Shown: positions 21,201 to 29,180, counted from the first letter of the stretch. The stretch is DNA of 64,000 bases from Arcuatula senhousia (GCA_963971305.1 OZ020305.1:10511001-10575000), one strand, 5' to 3'. Numbers and translations: made by a program. The notes: generated by a model not told the origin, from the sequence alone.

Positions 21201-22735
21201 TGACCACCTAGGTTACCAAGATATAGCAATGTCCTATATAATGAACTTTCGCTGATTACTCTGAAACGCTGGCCATTTTGAAAATTTCGAAAACGTTGTG
21301 CACACCTCTGATATGTGCCCTATCACTGTGGAAAGTTTCATAAAGCTCAGTCTTCACATCTCTTCAGCTATTCCCGGACAAGCGTTTGGCAGAGTGCGGA
21401 AGAAGAAGAATAATAAGAATAGTAAGAAACGGAGTAAAAACAATATGTTCCCACACTTCGTTTGGGGAACATAATTATTCATATTATGAGATAAATAGAT
21501 TTGAACAGGTACATGTAATTATAATTTTAAATATTGTTAAGGTCAGACTGTTTATTATTTGTTTACGGAAAAAAAAACCAGTTAGATTAAAAAATAAAAC
21601 GAAAAGTAGAAAAAGAATCCAGTCGACGTAAAACGAAATAATAAAAACTTTGTAAATACATTTTTTAGTTTTTTTGTGTTTTTGTTGTTGTTCTTAAATA
21701 AATATAGATAAACATTTGAAGTCTTATATTGAGATATTACATGTAAAAAATTATACTAAAAGTTTAACTGTTTTTAAGAATAGTTACAACTTTGAAAAAA
21801 GATCAGGAAAATTATTGTATCCGGATCTAAACATGACTCGATATTATTTCAATTTTAAAAAAATCTTTAATTTTGAATAATTAATGTATTCTAAACATGA
21901 CTCGATATTATTTCTTTAAAAAAAAATCTTTAATTTTGAATAATTAATGTAAAACCAAAAAGAAAAAAAATCAATAAACATCACATGCAATATTATTCTA
22001 TAGATCTATAATAAAGAGTAATACATGTATTATGATTTTTTTTTTCATTTGTGTTTTAATTACAATTGTGATAAAAATATCTCAGTAAATGCATTTAAAA
22101 TATCAGTTGAATCCAGAATCCCACGCATGCAAATATCTAGTGTTATTCTGCTTCCCACTAAAAAATCAGAAGGATCCAGTTCATCATAGGGCAAATCTGG
22201 ATATCTCAATTTGTCGTAGGAGAACTTGGATTTCCGATTTACACTGGATCTAATCCAGGGCAAATCAGAATTCCAATTTGTCTTGTGAGAAATTAGAGTT
22301 CTAACTAACCCTAGGAGGACTCTGGATCGCTCTGGATTCTAAATTACCCTGTAACATATATATTTCATTCGGGAGTATTCTGAATTCATGTTTATTATCG
22401 TTCAAATGGCAACGAGGCCAGCGAGATGAACTCAAGACGGTCCTGCCATTCAGCCGTCATACTAGACGGCCTAAAGGGAAAGCTCGTCTGATAGTCGTCA
22501 ATCCAAAGTGTCAACAATTACTGTCCGTTTTCATTTAGATTTCATAGCAAACATCCAGATATTCACTATTTGATGCGAGTCTTAAAATGAAATTAAAAAA
22601 AAAACTAAAGAAGTAAATCTAAGGTAAATTAAGAAGTAACGATATCAGTGAAATACTTACCCAAAACCCAACTCCAAGACATAGAACAAAATATAAGACG
22701 ATAGTCACAATATCTACCGAATGTAAATTTTGCAT
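3092..22735 (-). CDS. SLC5-family sodium/solute cotransporter (SGLT/SMIT-like), 15 coding exons
   Basis: Predicted plasma-membrane symporter that uses the sodium gradient to import a sugar, polyol or similar solute. Exons on the minus strand: 22661-22735, 19980-20051, 19340-19444, 16367-16426, 15367-15471, 14450-14555, 10754-10834, 8960-9168, 8522-8657, 7269-7376, 6847-6997, 5530-5698, 4892-5107, 3776-3938, 3092-3297. They total 1962 nt and encode 653 residues, a usual length for SGLTs. Every junction has GT and AG ends and keeps frame. Family landmarks seen: RGYFLAGR near residue 37, NIGS at 58-61, [11 protein letters not shown] near 108, [13 protein letters not shown] near 175, SNIAYP near 334, SIFNSAST at 372-379, GAFWGL at 460, and a hydrophobic last segment at the C-terminus. 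Against human SGLT1 (numbering from memory), N78, E102, W291, K321 and Q457 are kept, but H83 is Lys63, T287 is Ala263 and Y290 is Ala266. The transported solute is therefore uncertain. SMIT, SGLT or a mollusc-specific branch are all possible. Confidence 0.93.
3776..3938 (-). CDS. SLC5 gene exon 14 (acidic cytoplasmic loop)
   Basis: 163 nt (residues 532-585): [11 protein letters not shown], then a highly charged, acidic stretch ([19 protein letters not shown]). It matches the long, poorly conserved cytoplasmic loop before the last SGLT helix. Donor GTAAGA. Confidence 0.88.
4892..5107 (-). CDS. SLC5 gene exon 13
   Basis: 72 codons (residues 460-531): [11 protein letters not shown], a short loop with [19 protein letters not shown], and a long membrane segment ending [11 protein letters not shown]. 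The TRP-V-K-H-YF loop looks closer to SMIT-type than to classical SGLT1 loops. Confidence 0.92.
5530..5698 (-). CDS. SLC5 gene exon 12
   Basis: 169 nt (residues 403-459) with [20 protein letters not shown] and two hydrophobic segments. Gln433 matches SGLT1 Q457, and D454 is Asn430. Donor GTATTG. Confidence 0.92.
6847..6997 (-). CDS. SLC5 gene exon 11
   Basis: 151 nt (residues 353-402 plus two bases of 403): [20 protein letters not shown] then IFNSAST. This is the segment that forms part of the Na2 sodium site in the family. Ser368 and Thr369 keep hydroxyls at the two key positions, while SGLT1 S389 is Ala365 here. Confidence 0.93.
7269..7376 (-). CDS. SLC5 gene exon 10
   Basis: 108 nt (residues 317-352): four cysteines in an [15 protein letters not shown]...GCSNIAYP pattern typical of the SGLT/SMIT extracellular loop. 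Donor GTATGA. Confidence 0.93.
8522..8657 (-). CDS. SLC5 gene exon 9
   Basis: 136 nt (residues 272-316) with QRLLAAK, GYLKILP (Lys297 matches SGLT1 K321) and [11 protein letters not shown]. The donor is GTTATA, a weaker but valid GT site. Confidence 0.92.
8960..9168 (-). CDS. SLC5 gene exon 8
   Basis: 209 nt (residues 202-271): the large extracellular loop with a Cys and an NVT glycosylation sequon, then [16 protein letters not shown] and FAWCADQ. In SGLT1 the matching end is WYWCTDQ, so the sugar-contact Tyr is Ala266 here while the following Trp is kept. Confidence 0.93.
9858..10632. mobile_element. MITE-like element with CGTGG-rich inverted ends, interrupted
   Basis: Left part reads GTTCGTGGGGAATCAATG and CCCACGAAAATTGATTCCC. 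The right part has AATCCACGAAATGATC and TACCCACGAAAATAAATT. It is related to the uninterrupted copy at 43,590-43,790, which shares ACATTGATCTGTATGC. A second element (9,941-10,514) splits it. It lies in intron 7 of the SLC5 gene. Confidence 0.6.
9941..10514. mobile_element. AGTAGAGCCACGAA inverted-repeat element, nested copy
   Basis: Ends AGTAGAGCCACGAAGGCCC and GGGCCTTCGTGGCTCTACT in inverted orientation. The interior has no long ORF. Interior blocks (a GGTGTGGCC/GTCGAC region and TTACGATGGTCGA) recur inverted in the 52,731-54,058 element, so both belong to one family. Confidence 0.65.
10754..10834 (-). CDS. SLC5 gene exon 7
   Basis: 81 nt (end of residue 175 to start of 202) with [13 protein letters not shown], the conserved SLC5 motif, then a membrane segment. 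Donor GTAATT. Confidence 0.92.
11280..12060. repeat. old dispersed repeat remnants
   Basis: Two stretches (11,330-11,470 and 11,700-12,040) have similar wording: a phrase about GGGCAATATTTTC, CAACCGATCGGAAC and GAACTTGATCTG. A C-run follows near 12,028. They look like decayed copies of one interspersed family inside SLC5 intron 6. Confidence 0.3.
12147..13920. mobile_element. fold-back transposon with 21-bp minisatellite arms
   Basis: Termini TATGGAACGCCATAGCTGC and its inverse are flanked by an exact 6-bp duplication, ACTGTA, at 12141-12146 and 13921-13926. Each terminus runs into a tandem array of a 21-bp unit (GATGATACTTTGTCATTATGT on plus at the left, inverted at the right): about 12 units at 12,185-12,437 and 18 at 13,504-13,885. 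The inverted arms continue past the arrays to about 12,545 and from about 13,395 (shared G/C run and CACGTAG/AAACTACCTG region). The core of about 850 bp has no transposase. Open frames through the arrays, such as MTKYHHI repeats, arise because 21 is a multiple of 3. Confidence 0.85.
13142..13270. repeat. small inverted-repeat unit inside the fold-back element
   Basis: ATTACTCTATTTTATT near 13,144 and its inverse AATAAAATAGAGTAAT ending near 13,268 bound about 125 bases. It may be a nested MITE or part of the core. Confidence 0.5.
14120..14445 (+). repeat. dispersed repeat (GAAGGCTGCTGGCGGTTGTC family), copy 1
   Basis: Shares GTACTTGTCTTTTTGATG, AAGAAGGGGGTCTAT, GAAGGCTGCTGGCGGTTGTC and TTCCACATCTCATTATTTT with 40,500-40,770. 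Related inverted copies lie near 55.08 and 55.43 kb. It abuts exon 6 of the SLC5 gene. Short ORFs across it are not conserved as a gene here. Confidence 0.65.
14450..14555 (-). CDS. SLC5 gene exon 6
   Basis: Residues 140-174 plus one base: [19 protein letters not shown], then a hydrophobic segment ending TSIYTIV. Acceptor CTTTCAG, donor GTAAG. Four decayed relatives lie just upstream in intron 5. A dispersed repeat abuts its donor side at 14,120-14,445. Confidence 0.9.
14640..15150 (-). pseudogene. array of four decayed copies of SLC5 exon 6
   Basis: On the minus strand, four segments (about 14,640-14,715; 14,762-14,823; 14,985-15,040; 15,083-15,150) resemble the start of exon 6. Each reads like a V-A-I-F-A-G-A-V-F sequence with variants ([24 protein letters not shown]), and several are followed by a decayed GGGACATG stretch. 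The flanking AGGTCGC/GACCTG-like acceptor-side sequence also repeats. Stops and lost donors make them non-functional. Confidence 0.6.
15367..15471 (-). CDS. SLC5 gene exon 5
   Basis: 35 codons (residues 105-139) with [16 protein letters not shown], a near-invariant SGLT motif at a cytoplasmic turn. It ends in NDVS before GTAAGT. Confidence 0.92.
15820..15990 (-). repeat. fragment of AAGTCCGAAAGGGC-family repeat
   Basis: Plus strand reads CTTACTCTTCCAGAGGACC, then GATTTGAGTTCCCGTT and a T-rich tail. It is the inverse of the 3' part of the copies at 51.5 and 52.4 kb. Confidence 0.5.
16367..16426 (-). CDS. SLC5 gene exon 4
   Basis: 20 codons (residues 85-104), a single membrane segment containing [10 protein letters not shown], as in SGLTs. 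Phase 0 at both ends; donor GTAAGT. Confidence 0.9.
16543..17974 (-). repeat. GAGGCTCCCAGGAGCC-ended repeat, copy 2
   Basis: From GAGGCTCCCAGGAGCCTGAA to CCAGGTGAGCTAA. The interior contains an internal duplication with a period near 500 bases: CAAATATCT(T/A)GTAT occurs near 17,035 and 17,537. GACGACGGAC iterations lie near the right end. It sits in intron 3 of the SLC5 gene. Confidence 0.75.
18140..18720 (+). repeat. coding-like dispersed module, two tandem copies
   Basis: Two diverged copies (18,140-18,355 and 18,465-18,715) share ATATTTCAAGGA, CTCATC, CAGCA, GAAAG, a CTTGTGTTTTAAAC-like word and TTTGAATTT. Relatives are at 49,610-49,710 and 58,925-59,190, the last with an open frame reading SIFQGVTSHQQYLNQTLE. 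A 14-base G run at 18,609 interrupts the second copy. Confidence 0.5.
19340..19444 (-). CDS. SLC5 gene exon 3
   Basis: 35 codons (residues 50-84) starting [15 protein letters not shown] and ending AYEWH. It holds the region of SGLT1 residues N78, H83 and E102. Asn and Glu are kept, but the His position is Lys63. Donor GTAAGT. Confidence 0.92.
19980..20051 (-). CDS. SLC5 gene exon 2
   Basis: 24 codons (residues 26-49) containing the SLC5 signature [14 protein letters not shown], in phase 0 at both ends. Acceptor CTATTTTAG, donor GTATGT. Confidence 0.9.
20584..21472. mobile_element. ATGTTCCCCAAACGAA-ended element nested in the TGTTACAGGG element
   Basis: Ends ATGTTCCCCAAACGAA and TTCGTTTGGGGAACAT are exact inverses. 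The interior carries a tandem duplication of about 320 bases (CCATCTTGGATTT near 20,753 and 21,074; GACAATGTCCTATATAATGA-like text near 20,905 and again near 21,225). A GAAGAAGAAGAATAATAAGA tract precedes the right end. Confidence 0.7.
21838..21955 (+). repeat. tandem duplication, unit about 62 bp
   Basis: ACATGACTCGATATTATTTC followed by AATCTTTAATTTTGAATAAT occurs twice in succession. Confidence 0.8.
22661..22735 (-). CDS. SLC5 gene, proximal first coding exon (exon 1c)
   Basis: Encodes residues 1-25, starting [10 protein letters not shown] and ending VGFW, the first membrane segment of SGLT-type carriers. Donor is GTAAGT directly after the Trp codon (phase 0). It differs from the two upstream copies at three residues (N, S, V in place of T, W, A). 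It is the copy closest to exon 2. Confidence 0.88.
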
Positions 22736-22929
22736 TCTTTTTTTTTATTATCAAACTCTCCAATTTGATATATCTATAAAACTAAGTACATGTAAGACAG
22801 TTTTAAATAAACATTTTTGTCAATTATTAATTTACTGGAACTTCAACACGATTACGCACATTGTTTCCACGAGTATGTTTCATTGATTAAGGGATTTACG
22901 TGATGCAACACTGTTCGATTTAATGGTCA

Positions 22930-23170
22930 CCAGAAAAGAGAAATGCTTTGGAAACAAAATCCTTAGGTGGACTCAAAGAATGTCAAATGTCCTTTTAATA
23001 CAAGGGCAATTTCAATTAATGAACATGCATGTCCTGGTTGTGTTGGTTGGGTCAAAAGTTATCAGCTTAATAATTTAATCTTATTTAAATAAATGGATCA
23101 AAACGCGTTTTCGGTGAAAAGGTGAACAGTGTCCTGTAGTTTTAAAATACTAAGTACCAGCGTTACACTT
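22930..23170 (-). repeat. upstream segment of exon 1c, shared with 40.2 kb
   Basis: Contains TGTCAAATGTCCTT, a CATGTCCTGGTTGTGTT stretch and TCCTGTAGTTTTAAAA. A homologous segment is at 40,205-40,400 in the same orientation. It lies directly upstream of the proximal first exon. Confidence 0.6.
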
Positions 23171-23276
23171 TGACCCATTTAGGTCGACTATATATTAAGT
23201 AATGATTTATACCAGCATATGAGCTATAAATGATACATTTGTAAATGCTGTATCACGATATATTATTAATATAATA

Positions 23277-24431
23277 GGCAAAAAAAAAGAAACGTTACAT
23301 TGGTTTTCTTTTAAGATTTATTCGAATAAATTTTTGTTTTGAATTTTTAATAAAAAGATTAGGCAATAAACGGGTTTTTCTGTCAAATTTGCGTATTGAA
23401 GGCGGATTTGAAAATGACGTGACGTAATTTTTCACTTTTTACCAAAATTGGAACTTTTAAAATTTTATGTGTCGAAAATTCAATAAAGCTAGTGATTATG
23501 GTCGTTAAATGTAACAAATATCACGGTTAACAAAAGGTCGCACTTAAAGGTGGAAAAATTGTAAGTCAGACACGTTACGTTAACGTCAAAAGTTGAAGCA
23601 ACTCTCTTCTTTCGTGTTGGGAACAGGAAAGAAAAAAATACAGGTGATTAATCATTAAGAAGACTTTAGAGCAACTATCCATAGACCAGAGACTAGTGTC
23701 AGAGGTAGCAGAACAACAATCGGTGAGACCGGAAGTAGCAGAATACCATAAATAACGCGAGTTAAGAACAGGCGTTGCCTCTTTATTTTTCATCGTAATC
23801 GCTTCGTTAACGGTGCAAAACCTTAACTCGTGTAAATGGATAAAATTCTTATCTAATTTCCATAAACCCTGAACGTACGCGGTCACGCAAAGCTGACGTC
23901 ATTGTTAAAAAAAAAGACGTCATCAGAATTATGTTTCTTTCGCGTAATGACATTAATGAGTTGCATCATGCCTTAGATTGCCATATATAAGTAAAAAGCA
24001 TCCTTATTTAACAAAAAAAAAATAACACAAATTTTGTAACAACATTTTGTCATGTTTGATTTTTACTGAATTTGGCTTTTATAGTAATTACCAAATCCCA
24101 CGAGAAACTGTTGCAAAATATCCCATCTTTGTAGTTTTACAGATGATTAAATGTCCTTTAATTCTGCATTCTACTTTATATTCATCAAAAAGCTGTCAGA
24201 TATCCAAAATGAATGGTAAGTCAGGAACGATAATGCTTTGCATATACTTGATTTTCTACAACATCTAGGTAAAACCTTTAAGAGATGTTAAATTCGAATT
24301 AGAATAAGGTTAACTGGATTTTAGTCTCTTCAGTATGACCAAAGTTACGTCTATTCAATAGAAGTTACAACTATCTTTTGTTATAGAAATTTTATCAAAT
24401 AAAATAGAAGTGTAACGTTTCTTTTTTTGCC
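23277..24431. mobile_element. TA-flanked inverted-repeat element (Tc1/mariner-like size and target)
   Basis: Ends GGCAAAAAAAAAGAAACGTT plus ACA and the inverse TGTAACGTTTCTTTTTTTGCC, each bordered by TA. A minus-strand open frame (23,575-23,886) has no transposase features that I recognise. It is probably non-autonomous. It interrupts the promoter side of SLC5 exon 1c. Confidence 0.65.
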
Positions 24432-24489
24432 TAGTATATATTAATTAAATGTATCATTTTTGTAATCAATGTAGTATTAGAATTTTAAT

Positions 24490-24720
24490 GAACAAGACCG
24501 ACGAGTGTGCTATAGCAAGCAGGAACTGCTTACTCTTCTGGAGCACCCGTGTTCCCTCTCGATACGACTGGAGTTCGCGTTGTTAATTGCTATTCAGCTG
24601 TCTTTGTATTTCTGTGTTTTGTTTCTGTCTTTTCGTCCTTTTCTCGTTGTATATTTACTGGTTTTGTCTCTGCCTTGTAAGACTTTCGATATTCGGATGC
24701 CCCATCGGTTTCTCTGGTTC
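24490..24720 (-). repeat. AAGTCCGAAAGGGC-family repeat, copy
   Basis: Plus strand reads GTGTGCTATAGCAAGCAGGA, ACTGCTTACTCTTCTGGAGC, then GGAGTTCGCGTTG, the inverse of the family seen at 51.5 and 52.4 kb. Confidence 0.6.
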
Positions 24721-24854
24721 TTTCAAAGTCTTCCGAATAGACACTTATTTAACAAACAGCTTCCATGAAAAATATACGATTATCCGACAGACGAAGATTC
24801 AAAAGCTGAAACGCAATGAACGATGCACGAAACAGTTTTAAATCTTAATTGACT

Positions 24855-25020
24855 TATTTATGCTCGATAAAACCTGATTCAACCCACCATTTCATTTGAA
24901 ATGCCCGTACAAAGTCAGGACCACATCGATCTTTGAATTTTCCGGTGTGTCTTCCATGGTTTGTCTTTTCTCTTGGACATTGAAATTGATCCTCCAAGTT
25001 CGGTAATTTATTTTAACCTT
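24855..25020 (+). repeat. dispersed repeat with CAACCCACCATTTCATTTGA
   Basis: Shares AACCCACCATTTC, TTTGAAATGCC, AAGTCAGGACCA, TTCTCCGGT-like and TTCAAGTTCGGTA words with 49,430-49,570, and more weakly with 48,172-48,300. Confidence 0.55.
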
Positions 25021-25624
25021 ATTTTTAGAAAAAAAGATCAATAATCTAACAGTTTAATTAAACTGAAGAAGATGCATGAACAATCTTTTAAAAACGATGC
25101 AAAAGTACAATAAAAGTATATTGCGCCAAAGGTTAAATGACATTTTTAGTTCTACGAATATGCAAGTTGTTGACAGAGCTTTCCGATCTATAACCCTCAT
25201 GACCCTTTTATTTGGCAAGGTGCAAGACATTACAGGTAAGATATTAAGTACATTTGCCAATATTCCCTCTTCATACGATATTTGCGAGTAAGCATGCCAA
25301 ACAATACATTTCAGAGATGATGTTTTGTCCTTATAGTAGTTTTTGTATTGATACATGTATTCTGTCACGAATACATTTTTGTAAGGACTGAACCGCAAAT
25401 TGTTTTCGTCATCTTCAAGTGTGAGTTTTCTATCAAGCAAGACGCCTAGAAATACTTAAATGGTTCATATACTCATAGAAGCCATGTAAGTATATTAGAT
25501 CTGTATGTTCATGACCATACGGGTATGGTCGGTTTACTGTAATCGTCAGGAAGATATATATTTGTCCTAATATCGAATCATTAATATTGATCTTATGAAA
25601 ATCATATACATTTAGTTTCATATC

Positions 25625-25915
25625 CCTTATGAGTGTGTGTGTGTGTGTGTGTTGATGTTTAACGCCCTTTATCGACATACCTGGGCCATGTAGGGCAGTC
25701 AAGTTTTAATGGTAGAGGAAACCGGAGTACCCGGAGGAAACCACCGACCTTGGGCATGTAACTGACTAACCTTAATACAAACAGTTGGGGAAGTCCCTTT
25801 TTTTGTTAAAAAATTAAACGGTACTCGAAAACCAGCTGAGAGGTGATCGGCTAGTAATCAATAGTGTGGTATTTAAACCAGCGCCTTAGACCACATGGCC
25901 ACCCAGGCCCCCATA
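25625..25915. mobile_element. SINE-like repeat of molluscan type
   Basis: A (GT)n run at 25,634 is followed by GTTTAACGCCC, GAGGAAACCGGAGTACCCGG, AGGAAACCACCGACC and a terminal ACCACATGGCCACCCAGGCC block. From memory this wording is typical of a common bivalve SINE-type repeat. Copy boundaries are not precise. Confidence 0.5.
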
Positions 25916-26019
25916 TATCCCATATGAACATGCAAAAATGTAAGCAATAGTTTGATAAGAAATACCAAAATCCTTTGGTTATTTAAGGATTAGACTAAAA
26001 AGTATGAACTTTAAAACAA

Positions 26020-26053
26020 GACTAATAATATATGTAAAATGTAGATTTTGCAT
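26020..26053 (-). pseudogene. decayed copy of SLC5 exon 1
   Basis: The minus strand reads CAGAATGCAAAATCTACAT, matching the 5' UTR edge and first codons of the intact first exons (MQNLH). It then diverges, and no VGFW plus donor follows. The end coordinate is approximate because similarity fades. Confidence 0.45.
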
Positions 26054-26119
26054 TCTGTACTTTTATTGTGGATTAAAACGTGCCGATTATTGATATCTAC
26101 ATAACTAATAGATATAATT

Positions 26120-26270
26120 TGTATGAAAATTTTACCAGTTTGAATTGTTACTGCTTTGTTCCAGGTTTTAATAATTCACTTGCATTAAATCACATTTCGC
26201 TTAATTGCATTCGTAACTGTTACCAAAATCACCAGACAAAATCATTTATCTGAAATAGGTTTATACCGTT
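26120..26270 (-). repeat. copy of the 5' flank of the SLC5 first exons
   Basis: Contains CTGCTTTGTTCCA followed by a TAATAATTCACTTG-like stretch. The same words occur upstream of exon 1b (27,480-27,580) and again at 29,440-29,540. This supports serial duplication of the promoter side together with exon 1. Confidence 0.4.
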
Positions 26271-27317
26271 ACTGATATAAATTATGAAACTATATTTCAA
26301 CACAACGTCGAAAATGTCATTGAAAACATTTTTTGTTTACTTTATGCTTATTAAATTGATTCTTCCCGAGCCAATTAAGTGTTATGATAAACATTTTCCT
26401 GATTTTGTTTTCATATTCCTTGTAAGAACTTTAAAAAAAATGCTTTTCTTCTTTTGACCAAACGACACAGACGAAAAAAGCAGAAGATATTGAAATGCAC
26501 CTTAATAAACCAATGCTTAAACAGCTACACGCAACTCCGATAGATTTTAAAATATATTAATTTACTATTTCAGTAAATCAAAACGTAACATTCGGCTTTC
26601 ATATCCTTTCGTACATACACAGTTTCACAACTGTAAGTAATGAGATACAAATTTTTATCACATCGAGTTAGATATTTGTCCTTTTAATACATTTTGTAAT
26701 TTGTCATTAGGAAACGAGCATTTGCGAGTATTTGGGAGTTTCCTTTGACAAATATGTAAGAATGTGATAAAAATCCGTATCTCATCGCTTGTAGTTGTGA
26801 AACCTTTTTCTCTAACTGTCTAATGTGAAATTATAGGCCAAAATTATACTCATTTAATTTTAAATCATAGATAATCATCGTATATGTATTTTGTTTACCA
26901 AACGTGTGCAAAAAGTAGTCAAATAAAAATGTACCACATTTTTTATAATAAATTTTGATAACTTTTTTTAAAGTAGACTATATTACATAAAAAAAACGTC
27001 TTTATGCATTTTTGATATACTTTGTTTTTCTTTTGATGCAAGCGAGATCAACAGGTGCTCAAACAAAAGTAAGCACGCTTTCCACGAGATTCTTTTATAA
27101 CTGCGGTGTCTCGCGCGGATAGCCAATCCAATTTCCTGAAATTGAATATCACATCGTATGGAGTGTGATACGCAAAATAGTCTCATCTCGCGAGAACTAG
27201 ATGACATTGCACAAAAGTTAGAGAAATTAAATCATCAGTAATCACAAGTTTACTTAACGTCTGCTTATATTGTTGCATTCGGCTAAAAATGTAATAGACC
27301 TCTTCGTTTATACATAC

Positions 27318-27392
27318 CCAAAATCCTACACCAAGACATAGAACAAAGTATAAAACAATAGTCACGATATCTGCCCAATGTAAAGTTTGCAT
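27318..27392 (-). CDS. SLC5 gene, alternative first coding exon (exon 1b)
   Basis: A second complete copy of the 25-codon first exon, starting MQTLHWADIV and ending VGFW, with donor GTATGT and phase 0, so it can splice to exon 2 in frame. It lies 4.7 kb upstream of exon 1c. Sequence 5' of the ATG shares stretches with the flanks of the other copies. It is either an alternative promoter exon or the relic of a tandem duplication. Confidence 0.75.
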
Positions 27393-27640
27393 TCTGTGTT
27401 TTCTTGCTTATTACACGTTCCGATCAAATATTTCCATACTGTTAAGTGATATATACTTTTCGTCTGTTTGATTTGTTAATTTACTTGAATAAAGCACTTT
27501 GTTGTTCTGGCGATTTGATTATTCACTTGAATGTTCATTGTTCTAATCATTCATTTGAATATAAGCACAGCATTGTTCCACGTACTGTATCCTTTAACAA
27601 TAATTAAAACTGTTTTTGTTTAAATCAAAGAAAGCAAATA
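27393..27640 (-). promoter_or_regulatory. candidate promoter/5' flank of exon 1b
   Basis: Sequence directly 5' of the exon 1b ATG. Parts (a run around ACTTGAATGTTCATTGTT and AATTAAAACTGTTTTT) recur at 29.4-29.57 kb, and looser matches lie near 26.1, 22.8 and 31.55 kb. No TATA box or initiator could be fixed by eye. The regulatory role is inferred only from position. Confidence 0.3.
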
Positions 27641-27787
27641 ATTACACAGCTAACATGTTGCTGATTCAGCTAACATTAAGGACGACAAGATAAAGAAATG
27701 GTTTGGTAAATAAAATACATAGGTAGTCAACAAATCAAGGTGGATGAAGGACATGGCTTCAATATGTCAAACTAGACGAAAACGACC

Positions 27788-27986
27788 TACTGTAAACCAA
27801 CTTACATGTATTTTTCGAGTAACTTTTATTCGCGGATTTCGCGAGGAACATAAATTCGCAAAAATAAACGTCGCGAATTAAATTATTTTCATAGTCAAAT
27901 TATTGTTTTTACAAAGAATCGCGAAATTTCCCTGTGACACAGAAACGTAAAATATTGTAGTCACGAAAATAAATTTGTTTACAGTA
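27788..27986. mobile_element. short MITE with TACTGTAAAC ends
   Basis: TACTGTAAAC at the left and GTTTACAGTA at the right, 199 bases apart in all, with several TTCGCG/CGCGAA words inside. No coding capacity. Confidence 0.65.
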
Positions 27987-28306
27987 TATGTTAATTACAC
28001 GCTTGAATCTGTCGTCTTTTCTCATCGTTTGCACTTCATCTTGTTTTAGCTTCATGAGGGCTAATGAAAAAAAAGTGATGAAACCAAACATATGCCAGAT
28101 TCATACTGATTCAGTTATATTCTAAAATGATTAAATTTTACATTTCAAACAATATCTTTTAATGAACTTATTAATTAAAATATTGAATTCAATAAAAAAA
28201 GGATGAATTGCAGGCAAAGGCCTATAAATATCCGCTCCTAGGAACAAGGTTACAAAATTTGACAATATGAATATACCATACATGCACACAAAACTCAAGC
28301 TTTTAG

Positions 28307-28492
28307 AGATACAAATGACAACAAAGTTCCAGACAATAAATTTTGCTACGCCTGACGCGCGTTTCGTCTATTTAAGACTCATCAGAGGCGCTCTCCCAAA
28401 ATTTTTGAAAATGCCAAACACTGTATGAATATGAAGAGCATAAAACAGTATAACCAAAAATACCAAACTGGGGAACCAAATTAGCAAGCAAA
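28307..28492 (-). repeat. hammerhead-bearing repeat, minus-strand copy
   Basis: Minus strand runs from TTGGTTCCCCAGTTTGGTAT through the ribozyme motif to TTTATTGTCTGG and AACTTTGTTGTCATTTG. The whole unit of about 185 bases matches 35,319-35,502 with few differences. Confidence 0.8.
28349..28390 (-). ncRNA. hammerhead ribozyme motif (minus copy)
   Basis: Reading the minus strand: helix I CGCCT pairs with AGGCG; core CTGATGA; helix II GTCT...AGAC with a 5-base loop; core GAAA; an 8-base palindrome ACGCGCGT as a very short helix III; then C before the cleavage point (GUC|A). All invariant hammerhead core bases are present. Helix III is only about 3 bp with a 2-base loop, so cleavage may need pairing of two copies through the palindrome. 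Activity is inferred. Confidence 0.75.
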
Positions 28493-28689
28493 TAGCTTTA
28501 TATAAATTGTCGCAATTTTACTTTTTATCTTATTTAGTTATTTACAGATACAAGTACGTGTATTTTATTTTATTTCTTTTAAATCAAGTGAAGTTTGTCT
28601 TATTGTCATTTGAAAAGAAAGTACTGGATTGTAAATATGTTCTGTTCGTGTTTGGACAAAAGCTACAACCCTTATAAATTAAACTTATA

Positions 28690-29180
28690 TAACACATTAA
28701 ATGGAAATACAAAGAGGCAAATAGGAACATTCGAGCGTCAAAAGTCCGACACGACAAAACCGGTAAACACAAAATCAACCGAACGGAAATCAACAACCCT
28801 AACTCAAGTCGTAACAAGAGTGACCTCAGGAAGCGGTTCCTGCTTGCTAATTAGCACACCCGTCGTGTTGCTAATTTATAATTCAGTGTGTCAAATCTTG
28901 TAAAGGAAGACAAAGACAATCAACATCCGGACTCATTTGAGAGATAGAAATTCAACATTTGTCTACGAGTGCATGGTGTCTACCGTAAAATTTTTGGCTG
29001 AAAAAACCGGGTAGCAACATAACCCTGTGTCAGCAATTTCTGTGTCAAACGTGACACACTGCTAAGAAAAGCAATGCAATTCGAGTAACGAATCAACAGT
29101 GATAATAATTACTCCATAAGCAGGAGCGGACTCTCAAAAATAAGTCTTGTTACAGTATTCGTAACCCAAAATATCGGACC
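28690..29180 (+). repeat. AAGTCCGAAAGGGC-family repeat, copy
   Basis: Shares GTCAAAAGTCCGACACGAC, ACTCAAGTCGTAACAAGAGT, TCCTGCTTGCTAATTAGCAC and TGTCAAACGTGACAC with the copies at 30.35, 51.5 and 52.4 kb. Confidence 0.65.

Larger units (their letters stand above)
20335..22356. mobile_element. TGTTACAGGG inverted-repeat transposon with about 190-bp arms
   Basis: Left arm 20,335-20,530 and right arm 22,165-22,356 are diverged inverse copies. Both carry GAATTCCAATTT and CAGATTTGCCC, with GATCCGGAATCCTCCT at the left and AGGAGGACTCTGGATC at the right. Ends are TGTTACAGGG and CCCTGTAACA. The interior holds another element. No transposase is seen. It lies in intron 1 of the SLC5 gene. Confidence 0.65.

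Noticed and set aside
22410..22510. Possible tRNA in a GC-richer stretch
   Set aside because: No cloverleaf pairing, no A and B box words in the right order.
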